DNA of 64,000 nucleotides, from assembly GCF_014127485.1 (NCBI RefSeq), contig NZ_CP059903.1:124001-188000 (forward strand), given 5' to 3'. Made by a program: the position numbers and the translations under genes. Shown here piece by piece: positions 25,741 to 34,125 of the stretch. Every line of letters begins with the position of its first letter. The first letter of the stretch is position 1. This DNA comes from Nocardioides dongkuii. Lineage in GTDB: Bacteria > Actinomycetota > Actinomycetes > Propionibacteriales > Nocardioidaceae. The notes under the pieces are model-generated. The model saw only the letters and a list, made by a program, of their open reading frames with translations, did no database searches and had not been told where the DNA came from.

Positions 25741-26808
25741 TCACAGGGAAGGGGGGTCGCCGGCGTCGTCGCCGGCGGTTCGCCCGGACCCGTGGAGCTC
25801 GGCCTTGACGCGGGACACGATCGAGTCGGTGGAGAGTCCGTAGCGGTCGTGCAGCGTGGGGAGTGCGCCGGCTGCGAGGAACTCGTCGGGCAGGGCGATC
25901 GGGACGATGCGCCGCCCTTGTCCGGCGTAGGCGAGGGTGGCGGCGACGGACTCGGCGAGGCCGCCGATGACGGTGTGGTTCTCCAGGGTGACGACCAGCC
26001 GGTCCGATGACGCCGCGGTGAGGATGGCAGCCGTGTCGAGCGGCTTGATGGTGGGCACGTGCAGCACGGCGACGTCCACGTGGTCCGCCTCGAGACGCTC
26101 CGCTGCCTGGAGGGCCCGCATGGTCATCAGGCCGGTGGAGATGAGCACGACGTCGCGCCCGGTGCGCAGCTCGGCTGCCTTGCCGAGCTCGAAGGTGTAG
26201 TCGTACTCGTCGAGGACCCGGGGCACTGAGCCCCGCAGCAGGCGGAGGTACGTCGGACCGTCGTGCGCGGCCAGCGCCGGCACGGCCTGCTCGATGTCCA
26301 GGGCATCGCAGGGGTCGACGATGGTCAGGCCCGGGCACCCCCGCAGGATCGCCAGGTCCTCGGTGGCCTGGTGGCTGGGGCCGTACCCGGTCGTGAGGCC
26401 CGGCAGGGCGCCGACGACGTTGACGTTCAGGCCGGGCTCGGCGATGTCGAGGCAGAGGAAGTCGTACGCGCGTCTGGTCGCGAACACCGAGTAGGTCGAG
26501 GCGAAGGGGACCAGGCCGACCTCGGCCATCCCGGCGGCGGTCCCGAGCAGCGACTGCTCGGACATGCCCATCTGGAAGAACCGGTCGGGATTCCGGTCAC
26601 GGAACACGTGCATGTCGGTGTACTTCGCCAGGTCGGCCGAGAGCCCCACGATCTCCGGACGCTCCTCGGCGAGCAGGTTGAGTGCGTGCCCGAACGGCGC
26701 TGGCGTGGTCTTCTGGCCGGGGTCGGCGAAGGACGCGATCATCGCCGAGGTCTTGAGCCGCGGCGCCGGGTGGGCGGTGCGTCCAGGGGTGTGGTCGGTG
26801 GTGGTCAT
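25741..26808 (-). CDS. Transketolase, C-terminal subunit (pyrimidine and C domains)
   Basis: The 355-residue subunit carries the transketolase pyrimidine-binding domain and the C-terminal domain. The thiamine-activating glutamate lies in FFQMGMSEQSLLGTAAGMA, and a histidine-bearing GYGPSHQATEDLAILR matches the substrate-binding region. Split transketolases of this type are common in catabolic clusters. The ATG at 26808 overlaps the stop of the N-terminal subunit (ATGA), giving coupled 1:1 synthesis. A Pro/Gly/Asp-rich tail is of no known role. Confidence 0.9.
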   Translation of the reverse strand: MTTTDHTPGRTAHPAPRLKTSAMIASFADPGQKTTPAPFGHALNLLAEERPEIVGLSADLAKYTDMHVFRDRNPDRFFQMGMSEQSLLGTAAGMAEVGLVPFASTYSVFATRRAYDFLCLDIAEPGLNVNVVGALPGLTTGYGPSHQATEDLAILRGCPGLTIVDPCDALDIEQAVPALAAHDGPTYLRLLRGSVPRVLDEYDYTFELGKAAELRTGRDVVLISTGLMTMRALQAAERLEADHVDVAVLHVPTIKPLDTAAILTAASSDRLVVTLENHTVIGGLAESVAATLAYAGQGRRIVPIALPDEFLAAGALPTLHDRYGLSTDSIVSRVKAELHGSGRTAGDDAGDPPSL

Positions 26809-27707
26809 CGGGTCGATCCCTCCTCGAGCTGGGTGCGGGCGAGCTTCCACTCGTGCTCCTCGACGCGCATGAAGTGCGCCTTCTCGCGCTCCATCAGGAG
26901 CGGGACGCCGAAGCCGATCCGGGTGTCGCAGACGATCACCGACGGTGACCCGGTGTGCGCGGCGGCCTCGTCGAAGGCGCCGACCAGTGCCGAGGGGTCG
27001 TTGCCGTCCACCCGCACCGCGTGCCAGCCGAAGGCCCGCCACTTGTCGAGGACGGGTTCGGTGCGCAGCACGCCGGCCGTGGGGCCGTCGGCCTGGAGGG
27101 CGTTGACGTCGACGATGGCGATGACGTTGTCCAGGCCATGGTGGGCGCAGGCCAGGGCGGCCTCCCACGTCGAACCCTCGTCGAGCTCGCCGTCGGAGAG
27201 CAGGTTGAACACCCGCGCCGGGTTGCCGAGGTGCCGCAGGCCGAGCGCGACACCGGTGGTGACGGTCAGCCCGTGGCCGAGGGAGCCGCCCGAGATCTCG
27301 ACCCCGGGCGTGTACGACGCCATGGACGACATCGGTAGCCGGGAGTCGTCGGAGCCGTAGGTGTCGAGCTCGTCGAGGGAGATGGTTCCGGCTTCGGCGA
27401 GGGCAGCGTAGAGAGCGATGGCGTAGTGCCCGATCGAGAGCAGGAAGCGGTCGCGCCCCTCCCAGTGCGGGTCCTGCGGGCGGTACCGCAGCTGGTCGGC
27501 GTAGACGACGGCGAGGATGTCGGCGACGCCCAGCGCCTGGCCGATGTAGCCCTGTCCTTGGACCTCGCCCATGTGGAGGGCATATCCGCGGATCCGTTGG
27601 GCGGCTGCCGTCACCCGCTCGATCCGGTCGTCCGCCGAGGTCGGGAGCGGCTCTGGGGTCGTGGGGCCGGTCGTGGGAGCCGGTGCGGCGGTGTTCGGTG
27701 CGGCCAT
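26805..27707 (-). CDS. Transketolase, N-terminal subunit (diphosphate-binding domain)
   Basis: The 300-residue subunit binds the diphosphate of thiamine diphosphate. The metal and cofactor motif is LLSDGELDEGSTWEAALACA followed by IVDVNALQADG. GGSLGHGLTVTTGVALGLR is the usual transketolase signature. An N-terminal Ala/Pro-rich tail of about 25 residues precedes the fold. The ATG at 27707 has GAGGAGCG about eight bases upstream; in-frame codons further up run into the promoter and operators. It is the first gene of the unit and is divergent from the GntP permease gene. Confidence 0.9.
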   Translation of the reverse strand: MAAPNTAAPAPTTGPTTPEPLPTSADDRIERVTAAAQRIRGYALHMGEVQGQGYIGQALGVADILAVVYADQLRYRPQDPHWEGRDRFLLSIGHYAIALYAALAEAGTISLDELDTYGSDDSRLPMSSMASYTPGVEISGGSLGHGLTVTTGVALGLRHLGNPARVFNLLSDGELDEGSTWEAALACAHHGLDNVIAIVDVNALQADGPTAGVLRTEPVLDKWRAFGWHAVRVDGNDPSALVGAFDEAAAHTGSPSVIVCDTRIGFGVPLLMEREKAHFMRVEEHEWKLARTQLEEGSTR

Positions 27708-27760
27708 GCGGGCGCTCCTCAGGTCGTGGTGGGCACGTCGAGATGGTCTGGCTCCAGCGT

Positions 27761-27838
27761 GACCCCGATCACTTCGGGTGTCAACAGTAAAACAGCCAGC
27801 AGCAAACTGTTGACAGTGGGTGTGACCGAGACCACTAT
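27761..27838. promoter_or_regulatory. Divergent promoters with paired TGT-N2-ACA operators
   Basis: Two operator-like octamers, TGTCAACA (27779-27786) and TGTTGACA (27808-27815), form a perfect 10-bp inverted repeat. Each contains a TTGACA -35 box. To the right, TTGACA at 27810-27815 is followed 17 bases later by CACTAT (27833-27838) for the permease. To the left, the minus-strand TTGACA (27784-27779) is followed 17 bases later by CACGCT (27761-27756) for transketolase. A GntR-type repressor bound here would block both -35 boxes. Confidence 0.7.
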
Positions 27839-27996
27839 CAGTGGCAGAGCCCGTCCATCCGCCCGACCCACGGAGAAAGCCATGACCGATCCGCAATCAC
27901 GCGCCGAACACCGGTGCGCCACGCCGGCCGCTCGACGTCACCGATCCGGTGAAGCCGTAGGGCCCCTCGGTCCCTGTCGTGGGCGGGTGACCTGAC

Positions 27997-29478
27997 ATGG
28001 ACGACACCACGACCCTGCTGATCCACCTCACGATCACCGTGGGCATCGTCGTCGGGCTGATCGTGCTCGCGAAGATCAACCCGGTCGTCTCACTGGTGAT
28101 CGGAGCCCTGTACCTCGGCCTCGCCGCGGGACTCGGCTACGACGGGACGACGGTCGCCGTCTCCGAGGGCTTCGGCATCCTGATGGCCGAGGTCGGACTC
28201 ATCATCGGCTTCGGCGTGATGCTCGGGACGCTGCTCTCGGCCATGGGGACCCTGCATCGGGTCGTGGACGGGATGCTGCGTCTCTTCGGCGCCAAGCGGT
28301 CCCCCCACGTGCTCGGGTTGGCCTCGGGCGTCGTCTTCCCCGCGATCTACTTCGACGTCGCGCTCGTCATCCTGGGGCCGATGGCCCGGTCGATCTCCTT
28401 GCGGACCGGCATGAGCATCGCCCCCCTGGCCGGCGCTCTGGCCATCGGTCTGGAGGTCGCCCTGCTCATGGTCCCGCCCGGTGCCGCGGCGCTCGCCATC
28501 GCGGCCGCTCTCGACCTGCCCCTGGGCACGATGCTCATGGTCGGGATCCCGTTCGGCATCGTGGTCATCGTGGTCAGCATCGCGCTGCACACGCTCCTCA
28601 TGCACTTCACGTGGAACGACGCCAAGGACGACGACCCCCTGACCGATCCCGAGCACACCGGGGAGATCGCCAGCTACGGCTTGTCCTCAGGCGCCGAGTC
28701 CTCGGGCGAACAGGCCGCCGGCGGGCAGGACCAGCAGTCGCCCCAGGCTCGCCCTGGCGGCGGGGGCACCGCGCTCGCCGACCGGCACACCGGGAGCGCC
28801 GATGCCGCCCCGGGCGACGACGGGCCAGGGAAGCAGCTGCCGTTGCTGGTCGCGCTCCTGCCCCTGCTCGTGCCGGTGCTCCTCATCGTGGCGGACACCA
28901 GCACGAGTGCGGCCGGAGCGGAGGTCGACCTTCTCGGGTTCCTCGGGAACCCCGTGGTGGCGCTCCTGATCGGGCTGCTCCTGGGCGTCGCTCTCGCGAT
29001 GCCGTCGCTGGGGCGGACAGGTGTCGAGGAGGTGATCGTGGCCGCCGCGTCGACCAGTGGCGTCATCCTGCTGTTCACCGGGGTCGCGGGCTCGCTCGGC
29101 CAGGTGATCTCCGAGACCAACGTCGGTGACCTCGTGGCCGGCCTGTTCAGTGCGAACGCGGCCTTCCCGCTCGTGATGGCGTGGCTGGTCGCGGCGATGC
29201 TGCGCCTCGCCCAAGGATCCGGCTCCGTGGCCGCCATCACCGCGGCAGCCCTGCTCGCGCCGGTCGTCGACAGCATGGGGCTCCCCGGCGTCCTGATCTG
29301 GCTCGCCGCGGCGTCCGGAGCCGCGTTCGGCGGGCACGTCACCGACAACACCTTCTGGATCTTCAAGACGCTGCTGGGCCTGTCGGTCCGCGGCACCTTC
29401 CAGGTGTACACGGTCGCTCAGGCGATCCTGTCGTTCGTCGGCCTGGGGTCGGTCCTGCTCCTCAGCATCTTCGTCTGA
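27997..29478 (+). CDS. GntP-family permease (gluconate:H+ symporter family)
   Basis: A 493-residue inner-membrane permease with about 12 to 14 helices. Family blocks include GFGVMLGTLLSAMG, FPAIYFDVALVILGPMAR, AQGSGSVAAITAAALLAP and SGAAFGGHVTDNTFWIFK near the C terminus. GntP members import gluconate, other aldonates or D-serine with protons. A 65-residue hydrophilic loop rich in Gly, Gln and Asp (about residues 215-285) is longer than usual and may be cytoplasmic. The gene is divergent from the transketolase/SDR operon and shares its operators, so the imported acid is probably the substrate of that pathway. Confidence 0.92.
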   Translation: MDDTTTLLIHLTITVGIVVGLIVLAKINPVVSLVIGALYLGLAAGLGYDGTTVAVSEGFGILMAEVGLIIGFGVMLGTLLSAMGTLHRVVDGMLRLFGAKRSPHVLGLASGVVFPAIYFDVALVILGPMARSISLRTGMSIAPLAGALAIGLEVALLMVPPGAAALAIAAALDLPLGTMLMVGIPFGIVVIVVSIALHTLLMHFTWNDAKDDDPLTDPEHTGEIASYGLSSGAESSGEQAAGGQDQQSPQARPGGGGTALADRHTGSADAAPGDDGPGKQLPLLVALLPLLVPVLLIVADTSTSAAGAEVDLLGFLGNPVVALLIGLLLGVALAMPSLGRTGVEEVIVAAASTSGVILLFTGVAGSLGQVISETNVGDLVAGLFSANAAFPLVMAWLVAAMLRLAQGSGSVAAITAAALLAPVVDSMGLPGVLIWLAAASGAAFGGHVTDNTFWIFKTLLGLSVRGTFQVYTVAQAILSFVGLGSVLLLSIFV

Positions 29479-29504
29479 GCCGCGTCCTCACCAGGGCCGC
29501 CAAC

Positions 29505-29536
29505 CCCGCTTCGCGCCGAGAGAGGCGCGGAGCGGG
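29505..29536. terminator. Bidirectional terminator between the permease and regulator genes
   Basis: Stem of 13 bases with one mismatch (29505-29517 with 29524-29536) and a six-base loop GAGAGA, between two convergent stops. Confidence 0.65.
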
Positions 29537-29538
29537 AC

Positions 29539-30213
29539 TCAGGTGCTGAGCCGTGGGCGGTCTCCCGCGTACAGGTCGGCGGCCGCGGCCATGTGCTGCT
29601 CCACGACGCGCAGTGCCGCCTCGACGTCGCCGTCCTCGATGGCGTCCACGATGGTGGCGTGCCTGTGCTCGGACATGATGCCGGGCAGCTGGGTGGCCTC
29701 GTGGCTCATGATCGCCACCCTGATCCGGCCCTCGAGATGCCGCCAGCTCTCCACCAGCATCGGATTGCCCGACAGCTCGCAGAGCAGCAGGTGGAACGCG
29801 AGATCGGCTTCCACCTTCTCCAAGAGGTCGGTGGGCTCCCCAGCGAGCCGCGCCAGCGCCTCGCGCAAGGAGGCGACCGAGTCGCTGCGGTGGGGAGACC
29901 TGATGATGTTGGCGACCGCGAGGCCCTCGAGCGCGGCGCGCACCTGGTAGAGCCCGCGGATCTCGTCGGCGGTCAGGTGGTTGACGCGGAGCCGGCCACG
30001 GGACGCAGCCTCCACGAGGCCCTCCTGCTCCAGGTGCCGCAGCGCTTCGCGCACCGTGCCGCGGCTGACACCCAGGCGGGTCGAGAGCTCCACCTCGCCG
30101 AGGTGGTCCCCAGGGCGGTACTGCCCGCTGGTGATCGCGGACCGCAACGCCATCAACGACCGCTCCCGCAGGGTGCTGCGGTCCAGGCTGACCAGAGGCT
30201 CTGGAGTGCTCAA
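29539..30213 (-). CDS. GntR-family (FCD/FadR subfamily) regulator of the transketolase-permease cluster
   Basis: A 224-residue regulator. The winged helix-turn-helix covers residues 15-80 (GDHLGEVELSTRLGVSRGTV, EALRHLEQEGLV), followed by an all-helical FCD ligand domain with the Asp and His residues that bind a metal and a carboxylate ligand (DLAFHLLLCELSGN, EHRHATIVDAIEDGD). It probably represses the cluster until a sugar acid binds. The TTG at 30213 is chosen because GGGAG lies about six bases upstream and the N-terminal tail is then of normal length. A TGTCGACA operator lies 49 bases upstream. Confidence 0.88.
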   Translation of the reverse strand: MSTPEPLVSLDRSTLRERSLMALRSAITSGQYRPGDHLGEVELSTRLGVSRGTVREALRHLEQEGLVEAASRGRLRVNHLTADEIRGLYQVRAALEGLAVANIIRSPHRSDSVASLREALARLAGEPTDLLEKVEADLAFHLLLCELSGNPMLVESWRHLEGRIRVAIMSHEATQLPGIMSEHRHATIVDAIEDGDVEAALRVVEQHMAAAADLYAGDRPRLST

Positions 30214-30261
30214 GAATGCTCCCGGTTCTCTAGGGACGCCGTGCCACTCCGGGTGGCGTGG

Positions 30262-30269
30262 TGTCGACA
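30262..30269. promoter_or_regulatory. TGTCGACA operator before the GntR gene
   Basis: This octamer, inside the 10-bp palindrome GTGTCGACAC, matches the two operators at 27779 and 27808 in the form TGT-N2-ACA. Its place upstream of the regulator gene suggests autoregulation. Confidence 0.6.
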
Positions 30270-30295
30270 CTTGAATGTTAGCAAGATGCCGACCG

Positions 30296-30313
30296 CCCGG
30301 CCGACGAGTCGGT
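30296..30313. promoter_or_regulatory. Weak candidate TetR operator before the TetR gene at 30388
   Basis: Read on the minus strand this is ACCGACTC-GT-CGGCCGGG, close to the 18-bp palindrome seen at 37277, 41786, 41970 and 56327. It lies 75 bases before the TetR gene. The match is weaker on both halves, so it may serve a different but related repressor or be chance in GC-rich DNA. Confidence 0.3.
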
Positions 30314-30387
30314 CGACCTGCTCGCCCGGGCCCGGTTGCGGCTTCAGTCCTGGCTGCCGTGCCCTGACCCGGTCCTAGGATCGCCCG

Positions 30388-30990
30388 ATGGCGGAGGACC
30401 GACGGGGGAGGCCCAGGAGCAAGCACTCCGAGCAGGCGGTGATGACGGCTGTCCAGGCACTGCTCCTGGAGGGAGGGTACGAACGACTGTCCATCGAGGC
30501 GGTCGCGGCCCGGGCCGGCGTGGGCAAGCAGACGATCTATCGCTGGTGGCCCTCGAAGAGCGCCTTGGTGGCTGACGCCGTTCTCGACGGCTGGATCGGC
30601 GGCGAGGTCATCCCGCTCGCGGAGACCGAGGACCTCCGGCTCGATCTGACCAACTGGCTCGTCGCCTTCGCCGAGGCCCTGTCCGACGAGCCGACAGCTG
30701 CGCTCGTCCGCGCCCTGGTGGCGGCGTCGGTCGAGCGCGAAGACTCGTCGCTGCGACTGTGGGAGCAGTTTGCAGGTCCTCAGCACGATGCGGTGGTGAA
30801 GCGCCTCAACGCAGCCACGCGTGCCGGTGATCTCAGGCCGGACATCGACGTGGCCGCCGTGGCAGATGCCCTGATCGGGGCGCCCCTCTACCACCTGCTG
30901 AGCCGTCAGCGACCGCAGTTCGCGACGCGAGCACGCGGGCTTCTGGACGTCGTCCTGGCGGGGGTGGCGGCGGGTTCGCCGCCGCATTAA
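30388..30990 (+). CDS. TetR-family transcriptional regulator
   Basis: A 200-residue regulator with the N-terminal helix-turn-helix RLSIEAVAARAGVGKQTIYR near residues 32-52, followed by WWPSKSALVADAV. The C-terminal part is helical and of the TetR_C_16/AcrR-like kind, with no recognisable ligand site. TAGGAT at 30376-30381 lies exactly six bases before the ATG and there is no ribosome site, so it should be leaderless. It may control the secreted lipase that follows 100 bases downstream. Confidence 0.85.
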   Translation: MAEDRRGRPRSKHSEQAVMTAVQALLLEGGYERLSIEAVAARAGVGKQTIYRWWPSKSALVADAVLDGWIGGEVIPLAETEDLRLDLTNWLVAFAEALSDEPTAALVRALVAASVEREDSSLRLWEQFAGPQHDAVVKRLNAATRAGDLRPDIDVAAVADALIGAPLYHLLSRQRPQFATRARGLLDVVLAGVAAGSPPH

Positions 30991-31090
30991 TGGAACGGAC
31001 CGTCTCGTATCGTGATCCACGGCTGGTAGTGACGGCGCTCACATGGTGCGATGACCTCCTCCTACTCGGGAGTAACCAAGGAGGAACTCT

Positions 31091-32329
31091 TTGTCCACCA
31101 CTCGCGTGTTCGCACGCCTCACGGCCGTCGCCCTCGCCGGGACGACCTTGCTGGCCGGCTCGCTCATGCACGCCCCGGCGGCGTCGGCGGCGCCGGTCGA
31201 TGGGCTGCCCGGCTTCTACGAGGCGCCGGCTCAGCTTCCGCCCGCCAACGGTGACCTGATCCGGTCTGAGCCGATGACGTACACCCTCGATCCGGCGGGT
31301 GCGACCACGGTCGGGTTCACGTCGAGCAGGATGCTGTACCGGTCCACCGACCGGACCGGGAAGCCCATCGCCGTGTCCGGCTCGGTCATCGTGCCCAAGA
31401 AGCCATGGGCGGGTGCCGGTCCGCGTCCGGTCATCGGCTACGCCGTCGGCACGCAGGGCGTCGGCGATGCCTGCGCACCGTCGCGGCAGTTCAGTGAGGG
31501 GTTCGAGTACGAGGGCGTCTTCATGGCCGGTCTGCTGGCCAGGGGCTACGCCCTGGCCGTGACCGACTACGAAGGTCTCGGGACGGCCGGCATCCACACC
31601 TACATGGACCGCGCGTCGCAGGGGCACGCGGTCCTGGACGCGATCCGAGCCGCGAAGCAGCTCCCGGGCAGCAGTCTCGCGGCAGGCGCTCCCGCAGCCC
31701 TGTACGGGTATTCGCAAGGTGGCGGAGCTGCCGCCGCGGCCGCGGAGCTGGCGCCGACGTACGCCCCCGAGCTCACGCTGAAGGGGGCCGTGGTCGGTGC
31801 GGTCCCGGCGGACCTGACGGTGCTGCCGGACAACCTCGACCGGGGGCTCTGGGCCGAGTTCCTCTGGTTCGCCATCGCCGGGCTCACGGAGAGCTACGAC
31901 GTCGACCTGGACCCCTACCTCAACGAGCGCGGGCGAGCCTTCTACGCCGACATCTCCGACGACTGCGTCTTCGACCTCTTCAACGCGGCGCTCACGTCCT
32001 CGACCGACTTCACCACCGACGGCAGCAGCCTTGCCCAGCTGTCGACCCAGGAGCCGTTCCGCACCATCCTCGACGACCAGCGCATCGGTCGCCGCGCGCC
32101 AGCAGTGCCCGTCCTGGTCACCCACAGCGTGCTGGACGACACCATCCCCTACCGGGTCGGGCGGCAGCTCGCCCGCGACTGGTGCGACCGAGGGGCCAAC
32201 GTCCGGCTGAGCACCAACGTCACCCCGCTCCACCTCGGCGCCATGCTGAACAACGCCGCCGAGGTCTACGGCTACCTCGAGGCCAGGTTCGCCGGAGTCC
32301 CCGCAGCGTCGTCCTGCTGGCGGCTCTGA
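31091..32329 (+). CDS. Secreted lipase of the LIP family
   Basis: A 412-residue exported alpha/beta-hydrolase. The signal peptide runs to about residue 34 (AGTTLLAGSLMHAPAASA-AP). The nucleophile elbow is YGYSQGGGAAA (Ser near residue 215), with the acid in THSVLDDTIPY and the catalytic His in VTPLHLGAML. This layout matches secreted fungal/actinobacterial LIP triacylglycerol lipases. Paired cysteines (VGDACAP, SDDCVFD, RDWCDRG, SSCWRL) suggest disulfides. A strong AAGGAGG lies seven bases before the TTG at 31091, which fixes this unusual start. Confidence 0.88.
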   Translation: MSTTRVFARLTAVALAGTTLLAGSLMHAPAASAAPVDGLPGFYEAPAQLPPANGDLIRSEPMTYTLDPAGATTVGFTSSRMLYRSTDRTGKPIAVSGSVIVPKKPWAGAGPRPVIGYAVGTQGVGDACAPSRQFSEGFEYEGVFMAGLLARGYALAVTDYEGLGTAGIHTYMDRASQGHAVLDAIRAAKQLPGSSLAAGAPAALYGYSQGGGAAAAAAELAPTYAPELTLKGAVVGAVPADLTVLPDNLDRGLWAEFLWFAIAGLTESYDVDLDPYLNERGRAFYADISDDCVFDLFNAALTSSTDFTTDGSSLAQLSTQEPFRTILDDQRIGRRAPAVPVLVTHSVLDDTIPYRVGRQLARDWCDRGANVRLSTNVTPLHLGAMLNNAAEVYGYLEARFAGVPAASSCWRL

Positions 32330-32343
32330 CCCGCGTCGTCAGG

Positions 32344-32378
32344 GCGCGGGACGGCGTCCTTCGGTCGCCGTCCCGCGC
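32344..32378 (+). terminator. Hairpin terminator after the lipase gene
   Basis: Perfect 13-bp GC stem (32344-32356 with 32366-32378) and a nine-base loop, 15 bases after the lipase stop. No U tract. Confidence 0.6.
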
Positions 32379-32507
32379 CGGACGGTGCGCTCGTGGGTGC
32401 GGCTCACCTCACAGGCGCTCGGAGAGGGGATCTGGGCGCCGGGTGGGTTAACTTTGCGGTCTGACCCGGGCCGGACCGGGGGAGGCGAACGTGCGCTCTG
32501 CGCCGGG

Positions 32508-32541
32508 GTCCGAGGCTGGAAACCTCCAGAACGCCTCGGAC
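32508..32541 (+). promoter_or_regulatory. Nested stem-loop in the leader of the MFS pump gene
   Basis: A 9-bp perfect outer stem (32508-32516 with 32533-32541) encloses a second small hairpin TGGA-AACC-TCCA (32517-32528). It ends 16 bases before the pump ATG, close to its ribosome site (CGGAGAG), so it could limit translation or act in attenuation. Confidence 0.45.
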
Positions 32542-32557
32542 GCTCGGAGAGCTCTGC

Positions 32558-34009
32558 ATGTCCACCGCCGCACCCGCTTCCCCCACCCGCTGGTGGGCGC
32601 TCTGCGTCCTCGGCCTCGCCCAGCTGATGGTGGTCCTCGACGGGACCATCGTCGCCATCGCCCTGCCGGCTGCTCAGGCCGAGCTCGGCATGGCCGACGG
32701 GCAGCGGCAGTGGGTCGTCACGGCGTACGCCGTCGCGTTCTCCGCCCTGCTCCTGCTCGGCGGCCGGATCGCCGACTACTGGGGTCGCAAGCGCACCTTC
32801 ATGGTCGGCATGGTCGGCTTCGGCGTCGCCTCGGTCTGGGGCGGCCTGGCGCAGTCGGGCGCCGAGCTGATCGCGGCCCGCGGCCTCCAGGGCGTCTTCG
32901 CGGCGCTGATCGCTCCCGCCGCCCTGGCGATGATCACGGTGCTGTTCCCCAGCGGCCGGGAGCGCAACGTGGCCTTCGCCGCGTTCGGCATCATCGCCGG
33001 CACCGGGGCCGCCTTCGGCTTCCTGCTGGGCGGGGTGCTGACCCAGTACGCCGACTGGCGCTGGTGCCTGCTGGTCAACGTGTTCTTCGTCGTCCTCGCG
33101 CTCATCGGCGGCAAGGCCCTGCTGGTCGAGAGCCGCGCCGAGGGCGACAACCGCTACGACCTGGTCGGTGCCGTCCTGGTGGCGTTGTCCCTCGCCGCGC
33201 TGATCTACGGCTTCGCCCGCGCCGAGCACGGGTGGGGTGAGGCGGACACGATCGGCTTCCTCGTCGCCGGCGCCGTGCTGATGGTCGCCTTCGTGTGGTG
33301 GCAGGCCCGCTCCTCCCACCCCCTGCTCCCGCTGCGGGTGGTGCAGAGCCGGGTGCGCGGCGCCGCCTTCCTGCTGCAGGCCTGCGTGGGAGTGGTGATG
33401 GTGGGCGCGATGCTCTACCTCACCTTCCACTTCCAGATCGTGCTCGCGATGAGCCCCGTGGCCGCCGGCTTCGCCAGCGTCGCGATGACGGTCGTGATCA
33501 TGGCGACCGCCCCGGTCTCCACCAAGCTCTTCACCACCTACGGCCCCCGCGTGGTGCTCACCGCCGGGCCGCTCGCCGTCGCGGCAGGCCTGTTCTACCT
33601 GAGCGGGATCAGCGCCGGCGGGAGCTACTGGACCGAGGTGCTGCCCGGTCTGGTCCTGATGGGGCTGGGGTTCTCGCTGGTCCTCGTGCCGGTGCAGAAC
33701 CTCGCCCTGGCCGGTGTCGACCCGCACGACGCCGGGGTCGCCTCCGCGCTGGCCAATGCCTCCGTGCACGTGGGTGGGTCGATCGCGGTGGCGGTCTTCA
33801 CCGCGATCTACACCTCCTCGATGACCGACTCCCTCGCCCGGGGCACGGACGAGATGTCCGCCCTGGCCGGCGCGTACGGCGACACCCTGCTCGCCGCCGC
33901 GTGCGTGATGGTGCTGGGCTCGGCCACGTCGTTCCTGATGATCCGAGGTTCCGGGAACGACGTGGTCCCCTCCGGCTCCGAGGTCGTGGGCGCCGGGCGG
34001 ACTGCCTAG
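32558..34009 (+). CDS. MFS drug exporter (DHA2/EmrB-QacA family)
   Basis: A 483-residue transporter with about 14 helices. DHA2 hallmarks are LAQLMVVLDGTIVAIALPA in helix 1, the loop GGRIADYWGRKR after helix 2, and GTGAAFGFLLGGVLTQYADWRW (motif C region) in helix 5. It should export drugs or toxic metabolites by proton antiport. A structured leader precedes it. The ABC exporter genes that follow on the same strand suggest a local efflux module. Confidence 0.9.
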   Translation: MSTAAPASPTRWWALCVLGLAQLMVVLDGTIVAIALPAAQAELGMADGQRQWVVTAYAVAFSALLLLGGRIADYWGRKRTFMVGMVGFGVASVWGGLAQSGAELIAARGLQGVFAALIAPAALAMITVLFPSGRERNVAFAAFGIIAGTGAAFGFLLGGVLTQYADWRWCLLVNVFFVVLALIGGKALLVESRAEGDNRYDLVGAVLVALSLAALIYGFARAEHGWGEADTIGFLVAGAVLMVAFVWWQARSSHPLLPLRVVQSRVRGAAFLLQACVGVVMVGAMLYLTFHFQIVLAMSPVAAGFASVAMTVVIMATAPVSTKLFTTYGPRVVLTAGPLAVAAGLFYLSGISAGGSYWTEVLPGLVLMGLGFSLVLVPVQNLALAGVDPHDAGVASALANASVHVGGSIAVAVFTAIYTSSMTDSLARGTDEMSALAGAYGDTLLAAACVMVLGSATSFLMIRGSGNDVVPSGSEVVGAGRTA

Positions 34010-34014
34010 AGCGA

Positions 34015-34042
34015 GGCGCTTGCATCCAAAGGTGCAAGCGCC
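34015..34042 (+). other. Hairpin with TTGCATCC repeat between the MFS and ABC exporter genes
   Basis: A 10-bp perfect stem (34015-34024 with 34033-34042). The motif TTGCATCC in it recurs at 34046-34053. The element may be the terminator of the MFS gene or a repressor site for the ABC genes. Confidence 0.45.
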
Positions 34043-34125
34043 GAAGTTGCATCCTGAGCGGCTCGTGGCCGGACCCCGTCGTTCCTAGCGTGGACGGTGC
34101 CAGTCCAGCCGACCCGGGAGCACCC

